Source: Prevotella sp. (GTDB taxonomy: Bacteria > Bacteroidota > Bacteroidia > Bacteroidales > Dysgonomonadaceae). Taken from it: a stretch of 8,138 nucleotides of DNA. The translations under genes were made by a program, and so were the position numbers. Below the pieces are notes generated by a model. The model worked only from the letters and a program-made list of their open reading frames with translations, searched no databases and was not told where the DNA came from. Positions 1 through 6,816 of the stretch are shown one piece after another. The stretch is from NCBI GenBank assembly GCA_031263965.1, contig JAISES010000362.1, positions 1 to 8,138 on the forward strand, given 5' to 3'. How positions within the stretch are numbered: the first letter of the stretch is position 1; each line of letters begins with the position of its first letter.

Positions 1-62
1 ATCTTATCTATATATATATAATATTGTTCTTTCTTTCCTTGATTTTAATTTTTTTATTTTAT

Positions 63-129
<67 letters not shown>

Positions 130-320
130 ACAAAATACAGCTAATCTCCAAATTTTCAAGGGGAAATAATTGACGAAATTCGTTGCATTTTTGTTTAGAT
201 TGTTTCATTAATTTAATGATTCGTATACTTTAGCTTATATACCAAAAAATGTATCTCTCATGAAAACTTGCGGTCTATTTTATTTATTTTTCAAAACTAT
301 ATTAAATTTTCACTTAACAG

Positions 321-357
321 TAGCACAAAAACGACTATTAAATAGTACAAAATCGAC
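321..357. repeat. Two 15-bp direct repeats at 22-bp period
   Basis: TAGCACAAAAACGAC at 321-335 and TAGTACAAAATCGAC at 343-357 agree at 13 of 15 positions and start 22 bp apart, about two helical turns. A perfect 6+1+6 palindrome (ACTATT-A-AATAGT, 334-346) straddles the junction. This could be a tandem binding site for a DNA-binding protein or a chance similarity in AT-rich sequence; nothing in the window tells them apart. Confidence 0.4.
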
Positions 358-444
358 ATTTTGCAACAATTTGGAATCAATTAACAATATAATCCCTCTG
401 GCTTTTCTTTAATTCTTTGTTACGCGCAACGCCTAAGTAACTGT

Positions 445-1584
445 TTAAATTTTCACACTAAATTTAAAGATTGTCTCACTTATATATTTTTCTCCCGGAC
501 GGAGTATAGCCGACGGCCAGTCTTTTTTATTCGGGGTATCAGGATATTTTTGTGTTTCGAGGCAAACAGCAGTCCGTTGCCGGTAGACTTTGCCTTTTTT
601 CCCTTTCACGGTACCATCCAGAAAATTCCCTGCATAAAACTGGATACCGGGTTCGGTAGTGTATACGTCCAGAATGATCCCTGTCTTCGGGGATTCCAGT
701 GTGGCGGCTATTTTTGCCGGATCACCGCCTGTATTCAGTACCCAGTTGTGATCGTAACCATTTCCGTTTTTCAGTTGTATGAATGAATAATCGTTTATTC
801 TTGCGCCAATGGCTACCGGTACGCGGAAATCCATCGGGGTACTCTCTACCGGAAGGATTTCTCCTGTCGTCATAAATGTAGAATCTACCGGAGTATACTC
901 ATCCGCATGTATAGTAAGCAGGAAGCCGGAGTTTTCCACATCAGGGTCGCCATCCAGATTGAAATAGGTGTGGTTTGTCATATTCACCACGGTAGGTTTG
1001 TCGGTTTCCGCTTCATATCTGATCCGCAAGGTGTTATCTTCAGCCAGGGTATAAGTAACCTTGCTTGTCAGATTTCCCGGAAAACCTTCTGCCCCATCTT
1101 CCGACAGATGGGTAAGTTCCAATGTTTTGTCATCTGCTTGTACTACATCGAAAGGGATATATTGGAATCCATTCGGCCCGCCGTGCAGCGTATGTCCGAA
1201 GTTATTTTTCGGCAGGTCGTATCTCACACCGTCCAGTTCAAACGTACCGTTTCCTATACGGTTTGCATAACGCCCGATAGCTGCGCCGAAGTCGCTTGGA
1301 ATGTTGATATAATCCTGAATGGAATCGAATCCGAGCACTACATCTTTCATTTGCCCGTCTTGATCCGGTACCATGACAGATACGATCCGTCCGCCAAAGT
1401 TCGTAATGCAGACTTCCATACCATTTGCATTCTTTAATACATACAGACCGGTTTGTTTACCCTTTACTTCTGTTTCAAAGTTCTTTTTATCCAGACCCGA
1501 CTTTGTCAGGTTGCCGTCAGGAACACTGTTGCAGCCTGTGAAAAATACGACTGCCGTAAATACGGTTAAAACACTGTTTTTCAT
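445..1584 (-). CDS. galM: Exported aldose 1-epimerase (mutarotase), lipoprotein
   Basis: A 379-residue protein of the galactose mutarotase family, which interconverts the alpha and beta anomers of free aldoses. Residues 1-18 form a lipoprotein signal peptide ending in FFTGC, with Cys18 as the likely lipid anchor, so the enzyme acts in the cell envelope rather than the cytosol. Family motifs appear in order: GRYANRI (104-110), LHGG with His134, NHTYFNL with His205, GYDHN with Asp278 and LETQ with Glu343. His205 and Glu343 match the general acid and general base of characterised GalM enzymes, and the other residues match sugar-binding positions. The C-terminus (FKFSVKI) looks complete. The start lies 26 bp after the stop of the GH92 gene, so the two are very likely co-transcribed. 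The true substrate may be mannose released by that neighbour rather than galactose; this is inference. Confidence 0.95.
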   Translation of the reverse strand: MKNSVLTVFTAVVFFTGCNSVPDGNLTKSGLDKKNFETEVKGKQTGLYVLKNANGMEVCITNFGGRIVSVMVPDQDGQMKDVVLGFDSIQDYINIPSDFGAAIGRYANRIGNGTFELDGVRYDLPKNNFGHTLHGGPNGFQYIPFDVVQADDKTLELTHLSEDGAEGFPGNLTSKVTYTLAEDNTLRIRYEAETDKPTVVNMTNHTYFNLDGDPDVENSGFLLTIHADEYTPVDSTFMTTGEILPVESTPMDFRVPVAIGARINDYSFIQLKNGNGYDHNWVLNTGGDPAKIAATLESPKTGIILDVYTTEPGIQFYAGNFLDGTVKGKKGKVYRQRTAVCLETQKYPDTPNKKDWPSAILRPGEKYISETIFKFSVKI

Positions 1585-1610
1585 AACTATTTGATTTAAT
1601 GACTACAGAC

Positions 1611-3899
1611 CTATCTTTTTTCGTCGGAAAATGAATATGGAAAGTCCGGTTTGTTTATTCCCCTGTTTTTATTAGGTTGGGAAGACATACGGAAATCGAT
1701 TTTTGCTCCATTAATAAGGGTTTCGTGCGTTACGAAATTCTTGGTATGGTTCTTTCCATCGACCGACACGGAGTTGATATAACGGTTCGCTTCATTGTTT
1801 TCAGCCGCCAGAATTTCTACCTGTCCGCCGTTTTCAATCCTGATGGTTGCCTTTTTGAACAGGGGAGATCCAAGCACGTACTCGTCTGTTCCCGGACACA
1901 CAGGATAAAAACCGAGTGCAGAAAAGACATACCAGGCAGAAGTCTGCCCGTTGTCCTCATCGCCGCAATAACCGTCAGGATGGGCATTGTAGAGCTTATC
2001 CATTACCTCGCGCACTCTGTATTGCGCCTTCCACGGCTCACCCGAGTAGTTGTACAAATAGATCATATGCTGGATAGGCTGGTTTCCATGCGCATAATTG
2101 CCCATATTCATGATCTGCATTTCGCGTATTTCGTGGATAACCGCATTATAGTAGCTTTCGTCGAATAACGGAGGTACATTGAAAACCGAATCCATCATTA
2201 CATTAAACTCTTTTTGCCCTCCCATCAGATCAATCAATCCCTGCGGATCATGGAACACCGACCAGGTATAATGCCAACTGTTCCCTTCGGTGAAGGCATC
2301 CCCCCATTTCAACGGATTGAACGGAGACTGGAATGTTCCATCCTTGTTCTTTCCCCGCATTAGTTTATGCTCCGGATCGAACAGGTTATTGTAATTCATT
2401 GCACGTTCGGCAAAGACTTTAATTTCTTTTTCCGGTTTTCCCAGTTTTTTCCCCAGTCGATAGATACACCAGTCATCATAGGCATATTCCAGCGTACGTG
2501 CGGCGTTTTCGTTAATGCCGGCGTCATACGGCACATACCCCAACTTGTTGTAATATTCCCATCCGAGACGTCCGGTAGAGCTAATAGCAGGATGTACGGC
2601 GTTGGCTCCATGTACTACGGCTTCCCAAAGAGTTTCTATATCGTATCCTTTCAATCCCTTGAGCCAGGCGTCCGCCACAACAGATGCGGAATTGTTGCCT
2701 ACCATGCATCCCCTGTGCCCCGGGCTTGCCCATTCAGGCAGAAAACCGCTTTCTTTATATGCATTTACCAGTCCCTCCTGCATCTTTTGATTCATCGATG
2801 GGTAAAAAAGGTTGAGAAAAGGAAACAGGCAGCGGAACGTATCCCAAAATCCGGTATCGGTGAACATATAGCCCGGCAGTACCTGTCCGTTGTACGGGCT
2901 GTAGTGAACAACATTTCCCTGTGCATCGTACTCATAGAAACTGCGGGGAAATAATACCGAACGGTAAAGGCAGGAATAGAAAGTGCGAAGATTGTCAATA
3001 TTATCATCTTCAATAACAATCTTACCTAATACCTCATTCCACTCATCCCTGCCTTCCTGTTCTATCTGTTCAAATGTTTTGCTACCCAGTTCTTTCATGT
3101 TTATTCCGGCCTGTTCGAAGCTGATAAAGGATGATGCCACGCGGGCGCACACCTCTTCTCCCTTTCGGGTGGAAAACCCGATGATGGCGCCTGCATGGTC
3201 GCCGTTCATCTCGTTAATGCCGCTCCGGATATTGTTTTCGCCGATGGAAGCCGTATAAGTGAACGGCTTGTCGAAAACGACAACAAAATAGTTCCTGAAA
3301 TTTCCGGGAACGCCGCCGGAATTTTTCGTCGTATAACCGATAATTTTGTTTTCCTCCGGAATGATCTTTATATACGACCCGTTATCGAACGCATCGATAA
3401 CAACATACGATTTGTCTCTTTCGGGAAATGTAAAACGAAACATTGCCGCCCTCGATGTAGGGACTATTTCCGTCACAATATCATGATCTGCCAGATATAC
3501 TTTGTAATAATACGGCTTTGCAATTTCCGCCTTGTGTGAAAACCAGCTTGCCCGCTCATTTTCATTAAAAACAGGCTCCCCTGTTACCGGCATGATGGCA
3601 AACTGACCGTAATCGTTGATCCAGGGACTGGGCTGATGAGTCTGCTTGAAGCCCCTGATTTTGTCGGCGGTATATACATAGGACCAACCATCACCCATAT
3701 TTCCGGTCTGGGGCGCCCAGAAGTTCATTCCCCATGGACGGGCAACAGCCGGATAAGTATTGCCGGCAGATAATGTATGTTTGGACTGGGTTCCTACTAA
3801 AATACTCACATAGTCCACCGGACCGCCTTGCTGCCGGGCATCTGCTTTATTTCCCAGAATAAGGATCAATCCGATTAATAACGTTAAAGGTCGTTTCAT
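1611..3899 (-). CDS. GH92 exo-alpha-1,2-mannosidase, secreted
   Basis: A 762-residue glycoside hydrolase of family 92, Ca2+-dependent inverting exo-alpha-mannosidases. Residues 1-21 are a signal peptide with a probable type I cleavage after Ala-Asp-Ala; there is no lipobox cysteine. An N-terminal beta-sandwich (about 26-255) is followed by the (alpha/alpha)6 catalytic domain (about 300-735), the usual full length. Conserved motifs include NTYP (47-50), FWDTFR (351-356), TEGNSWHYTW (537-546) and GDEDNGQTSAW (646-656). By analogy with Bacteroides thetaiotaomicron BT3990 (residue numbers recalled from the literature), Glu538 is the catalytic acid and Asp649, with Asp647, the base: both sit at a constant +5 offset from Glu533, Asp642 and Asp644. 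Trp93, His589 and Glu590 keep the same offset from Trp88, His584 and Glu585, which set alpha-1,2 specificity. Likely substrates are mannose-capped N-glycans or yeast mannan side chains. Its start is 56 bp from the palindromic element. Confidence 0.96.
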   Translation of the reverse strand: MKRPLTLLIGLILILGNKADARQQGGPVDYVSILVGTQSKHTLSAGNTYPAVARPWGMNFWAPQTGNMGDGWSYVYTADKIRGFKQTHQPSPWINDYGQFAIMPVTGEPVFNENERASWFSHKAEIAKPYYYKVYLADHDIVTEIVPTSRAAMFRFTFPERDKSYVVIDAFDNGSYIKIIPEENKIIGYTTKNSGGVPGNFRNYFVVVFDKPFTYTASIGENNIRSGINEMNGDHAGAIIGFSTRKGEEVCARVASSFISFEQAGINMKELGSKTFEQIEQEGRDEWNEVLGKIVIEDDNIDNLRTFYSCLYRSVLFPRSFYEYDAQGNVVHYSPYNGQVLPGYMFTDTGFWDTFRCLFPFLNLFYPSMNQKMQEGLVNAYKESGFLPEWASPGHRGCMVGNNSASVVADAWLKGLKGYDIETLWEAVVHGANAVHPAISSTGRLGWEYYNKLGYVPYDAGINENAARTLEYAYDDWCIYRLGKKLGKPEKEIKVFAERAMNYNNLFDPEHKLMRGKNKDGTFQSPFNPLKWGDAFTEGNSWHYTWSVFHDPQGLIDLMGGQKEFNVMMDSVFNVPPLFDESYYNAVIHEIREMQIMNMGNYAHGNQPIQHMIYLYNYSGEPWKAQYRVREVMDKLYNAHPDGYCGDEDNGQTSAWYVFSALGFYPVCPGTDEYVLGSPLFKKATIRIENGGQVEILAAENNEANRYINSVSVDGKNHTKNFVTHETLINGAKIDFRMSSQPNKNRGINKPDFPYSFSDEKR

Positions 3900-3954
3900 T
3901 TTATTTTATATTTCAAAATTTGGCTTACGCCGATTTCCAATTGTGTAATTATTC

Positions 3955-4152
3955 ACTGATGTTACGCAGATTCTGTTTCATCACAGAGGTACATTTTATC
4001 CGACAAAATACATATCGAAATATATTTGTTACACTGAGGTGCACTGAGAAGACACTGAGTTTTTATTAATGTCTCAGTGCCTCCTCAGTGGTTCTCAGTG
4101 TAAGTCTTTTCCATTTTTGACGCAGTTTACCTTAGCATTGCGTAACATCAGT
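3955..4152. repeat. Nested inverted-repeat element, MITE/REP-like candidate
   Basis: A perfect 14-bp inverted repeat bounds the element: ACTGATGTTACGCA at 3955-3968 and its reverse complement at 4139-4152. Inside it lies a second, longer inverted repeat (4029-4103). A further degenerate unit, CACAGAGGTACA (3982-3993), resembles CACTGAGGTGCA of the left inner arm at 10 of 12 positions. The element spans 198 bp, encodes no protein and almost fills the spacer between the glutaminase-like gene and the GH92 gene: it begins 55 bp before the GH92 start and ends 20 bp from the neighbouring stop codon. The form (short terminal inverted repeats, no coding capacity, strong secondary structure) is that of a small non-autonomous mobile repeat. 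No clear target-site duplication was seen, and copy number elsewhere in the genome is unknown. Confidence 0.6.
4029..4103. repeat. 31-bp-arm hairpin built of CACTGAG units
   Basis: The left arm (4029-4059) and right arm (4073-4103) are 31 nt each and match at 26 positions as an inverted repeat around a 13-nt loop. Each arm contains CACTGAG three times, starting at 4032, 4042 and 4053 on the left and, inverted, at 4073, 4084 and 4094 on the right, so the period alternates between 10 and 11 bp. All mismatches lie in the spacers between units. In a minus-strand transcript (the direction of the flanking genes) two of them become G-U pairs, giving 28 of 31 paired positions and one 3x3 internal loop. 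The sequence after the stem is not a U-run, so this is not a classical intrinsic terminator, though it could still pause transcription or protect an mRNA end. Confidence 0.85.
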
Positions 4153-4172
4153 TATTTATTAGAATCTGTATA

Positions 4173-6671
4173 TTATTTGCCGTTTAATTTATCTTCTAAC
4201 ATTTTAATATAGTATCCTCCGACGACCGAGCGTGCTTTGAAGCCACGGCGATTCGGCTTGTCCGTATATATCCAGTCGGACATAGGCACCCTGTCTACGG
4301 TTTCGTTCATGAACAGGTACAACGGATCGATGAATTTTTCGAATGTGGCTATGTCATCTGCCAGCGCGGCCGTCCAGATGATCCAGTCGGCTTTGGTATA
4401 TGTTTCCCTGTTGTCGAGAGGCAAGCCGTATTTGTTTTGTTTGCCGGGGTAATATGCGATTTCTTTTTGGGCCGTTTCTTCCGGAAAAATATCCAGTTTC
4501 AGGAGTTTGTTCCACACCAGGTTGTACTTCTGGCTCCATGTGCCCGATTTATCGAATGTCAGCCGGTAATGATCGCCGTCATCGTCCATTTCCATCCAGC
4601 TCTCAGCCATCTCTCTGGCTTTAGCCGTATATTTCTCCGCAATGTCTTTTTTGCCCAGCATTCCGGCTAAATGTCCGTATGACGCAATACCCATAATAGC
4701 CTTGACAGACAGGTTCGCATTATGTGCGAAGTGTCCGGCAAAGTCATCGGTACACAACTGGTTTTCCGGATCGAGGCCATATTCCGCCAGATAATCTGTC
4801 CATGTGGTCAGCACATCCCAATGTTTTTCGGCATAGTCCGCATTTCCGTCCATAATACAGATGGCGGCAGTAATAACAAGCATATTTCCGGCTTCTTCCA
4901 CCGGCATGTCGCCGCCATACGTCTGTCCGTTAGCTAACGGATATGTGCCTACATCATGGGAAGGGAATGGCTTTGTCCATTTTCCGCTTTCACTGTAATA
5001 GAAAATGTGGTTCAGCAATCCTTTGGCCAGACCGGTGTTATAGTATAAGAACAGCGGAGCAGAAGGGTAAGTAATGTCTACCGTTCCGATGGAGCCATTG
5101 CTGTTGTTTTCTTTCGACAGGAATAATAAATCTCCGTTGGGGGCTTTCACCAGTTTATGGGCGGCTATGGCCTGGCGGTATGCCAGAGCACATAGTTCGG
5201 CATATTTCTTACCCCCCGACAGGGTGGCTGTATTCATCAGTTCTCTGTCAAACTCATAACATTTTGCAACCAGACTGTCATATTCTTTATTCGCAGTGTG
5301 GAACTGTCCGGTAATTGTTTGATCTCCTGTTGTGTTCCAATATGGACGGAGGTTTTCCCCAAAATATTGGATGGAATAGATATCATCATAACCAATCATG
5401 ATCTTACCTGAAGTATTTTTTACAGAACCAAGGTTTTGGGTCAAAGACATTCTGGCGCCTTCGTTTTCGCCTTTGGATGCTTTCTCCCCGGCCGTATCGT
5501 TTACAAAATTATTCCTCAGGATATCGCTTGTCCCGATGTTGCCGTCCGCATTGTTTTTATCTGCAACCAGGTAGAAATATCCCCAATCGATACGCAGGTC
5601 ATCGCCTTTTTTGGCCAAAATATTCTGCTCTTTGCTACCCGATTTCAGGAACAACAGCCCGTTGTCTTCAAAGCTTTCGCTTACAGATTCCTGATATGGC
5701 TGATCGAGTGCCCAACGCGGAGATGCCTCAAAGTACATCTGCACATCGTGCGATTTTCCGTCATTGGACAATATCTGATATGTTATATAATTTACGGGAC
5801 GGCTCACCAGCATCAGGTTATCCAGAAACAGCGGAGCGGAAAACGTGAGTTTGAGGCCTACTTCCCCGCAGGTGAATACGTAATGGGTCTGGGTGGCCTG
5901 TACATTTACGGATTCCTGTACTGCTGTCTTTTCGAGAGTCGTATGCAATTCTTTCTGAACCAGCAACCCGAAATCCAAGAGCCCGTTGCCTATCGGGTTT
6001 TTACAATGCGCAGCGATCAGGTTCTCCCCTTTTTTCAGTGTATTTACAATATGATCGGGAACCCTTATTATTGCATTTTTGTTACAGGTAGCTCCTGTAT
6101 TGTAAACTTCGACCCCATTGATATAGAAGACCGCGTCATCATCGTTGGAGTATTCCAGATAAAGCTTTTTCCCTTGAAAATCTTCGTCCAGTGTAATATT
6201 CCTCCTGACCCAGATGTTCTCCGTTGTCCAGTCGGTTTTAGCTGTATGCTCGTTTATTTTTGTACCGAAGGCTCCTTTGTCCGCCTTCCATGCCGAATCG
6301 TCGAAACCGTTGTTTTTCCAGTCGGCAGCAGGCCGGATGGTAGTATAGTTTCCGTACCATTCACCTTGTTCCGAAGTAGGAATCACCGGTTTGAGTTCCA
6401 CATCTTCGGAGCCCATAAAGCGGTAGACAACTCCATCCACTTTTATGGCGCCTATAAGCGGAAAGTCTTTTTCTGTCCAATGTTTTACCGAACCGTCATA
6501 CAGGTTGTCGGTCATAGACCACGCGCTTGCATAAGGATCTATTGTGATCAACGGATAGGCCGGCGGTCTTAAATCGCTTTTTATAATTTGATAATTCTGT
6601 ATTCCTGCATTTTTACAGGCAAAAAACAGGCAAAGAAAAGGAATAAGTAGAAACATAAAATTTTTCTTCAT
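4173..6671 (-). CDS. Glutaminase A-like lipoprotein (DUF4964/5127/4965/1793)
   Basis: An 832-residue protein. The signal peptide ends in a relaxed lipobox, LFFAC, with Cys19 the probable lipid anchor. A DUF4964-like segment (about 36-87, PPAYPLITIDPYASAWS onward) is followed by a beta-sandwich insert resembling a galactose-binding jelly roll (about 103-240, with DDDAVFYINGVEVYN at 177-191), a DUF5127-like beta region (about 250-480) and a helical DUF4965/DUF1793 region (about 482-825), probably an (alpha/alpha) barrel. Conserved-looking stretches are SHDVGTYPLANGQTYGGDMP (571-590), DDFAGHFAHNANLS (642-655), YGLPLDNRETYTKADW (748-763) and MSDWIYTDKPNRRGF (797-811). The 'glutaminase' name comes from a fungal enzyme; the Bacteroidota members usually sit among glycan-degrading genes, so the reaction here is unproven and may be glycosidic. 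It lies upstream of the GH92 gene in the same direction, separated by the repeat element. Family membership is secure, function is not. Confidence 0.85.
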   Translation of the reverse strand: MKKNFMFLLIPFLCLFFACKNAGIQNYQIIKSDLRPPAYPLITIDPYASAWSMTDNLYDGSVKHWTEKDFPLIGAIKVDGVVYRFMGSEDVELKPVIPTSEQGEWYGNYTTIRPAADWKNNGFDDSAWKADKGAFGTKINEHTAKTDWTTENIWVRRNITLDEDFQGKKLYLEYSNDDDAVFYINGVEVYNTGATCNKNAIIRVPDHIVNTLKKGENLIAAHCKNPIGNGLLDFGLLVQKELHTTLEKTAVQESVNVQATQTHYVFTCGEVGLKLTFSAPLFLDNLMLVSRPVNYITYQILSNDGKSHDVQMYFEASPRWALDQPYQESVSESFEDNGLLFLKSGSKEQNILAKKGDDLRIDWGYFYLVADKNNADGNIGTSDILRNNFVNDTAGEKASKGENEGARMSLTQNLGSVKNTSGKIMIGYDDIYSIQYFGENLRPYWNTTGDQTITGQFHTANKEYDSLVAKCYEFDRELMNTATLSGGKKYAELCALAYRQAIAAHKLVKAPNGDLLFLSKENNSNGSIGTVDITYPSAPLFLYYNTGLAKGLLNHIFYYSESGKWTKPFPSHDVGTYPLANGQTYGGDMPVEEAGNMLVITAAICIMDGNADYAEKHWDVLTTWTDYLAEYGLDPENQLCTDDFAGHFAHNANLSVKAIMGIASYGHLAGMLGKKDIAEKYTAKAREMAESWMEMDDDGDHYRLTFDKSGTWSQKYNLVWNKLLKLDIFPEETAQKEIAYYPGKQNKYGLPLDNRETYTKADWIIWTAALADDIATFEKFIDPLYLFMNETVDRVPMSDWIYTDKPNRRGFKARSVVGGYYIKMLEDKLNGK

Positions 6672-6816
6672 GATATTCTTTTGTGTTATGTGTAAGTTCC
6701 CGGCAGACTCAAGTATCGAATACTACCAGATTGACAATTTAAATATTCAGGTTGCTGAAAGATGAATCAAAGTTAAACTTTTTCTTGATCTTTTGTTTAT
6801 TATTTACCGGATATTA
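6672..6816. other. Spacer upstream of the glutaminase-like gene
   Basis: These 145 bp separate the stop of the truncated gene from the start of the glutaminase-like gene. A palindrome (AAAGTT-A-AACTTT, 6769-6781) is present but is AT-rich and weak. On the minus strand a TTTG (6771-6768) lies 22 nt before TATTTAAA (6745-6738), a poor match to the Bacteroides TTTG / TAnnTTTG promoter. The spacer is long enough for a promoter, but none is convincing. The start codon is preceded by an A-rich stretch (CACAAAAGAATATC) rather than a clear Shine-Dalgarno sequence. Confidence 0.4.

Noticed and set aside
419..430. Near-palindrome GTTACGCGCAAC just after the mutarotase gene, considered as a terminator and as a further copy of the 14-bp element end
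   Set aside because: There is no loop and no T-run, so it is not a terminator. It shares only about 8 bases (TGTTACGC) with the element end, too few to call a copy.
302..456. An exact 12-bp direct repeat TTAAATTTTCAC at 302-313 and 445-456, the second overlapping the mutarotase stop codon
   Set aside because: AT-rich 12-mers recur by chance in sequence of about 25% G+C, and the flanks do not match, so a duplication is not supported.
907..1437. A 176-codon plus-strand open frame antisense to the mutarotase gene
   Set aside because: No signal peptide, domain or start context; the minus-strand frame carries all the mutarotase motifs.
3914..3921. AAATTTTG on the minus strand upstream of the GH92 start as a -7 box
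   Set aside because: No TTTG lies at the right distance upstream and the leader would be very short.
4029..4103. The hairpin as a classical rho-independent terminator
   Set aside because: The stem is followed on the minus strand by AACAAATATATTTC rather than a U-run, so the standard criterion fails.
5436..6572. A 378-codon open frame on the plus strand antisense to the glutaminase-like gene
   Set aside because: It lies wholly inside a well-supported conserved gene, has no recognisable domain, and its composition is what the opposite strand of that gene would give. It is a shadow frame.
6738..6771. Possible Bacteroides-type promoter (TTTG, 22 nt, TATTTAAA) upstream of the glutaminase-like gene
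   Set aside because: The -7 box matches the TAnnTTTG consensus poorly and the spacing is slightly long; such matches are common in AT-rich spacers.
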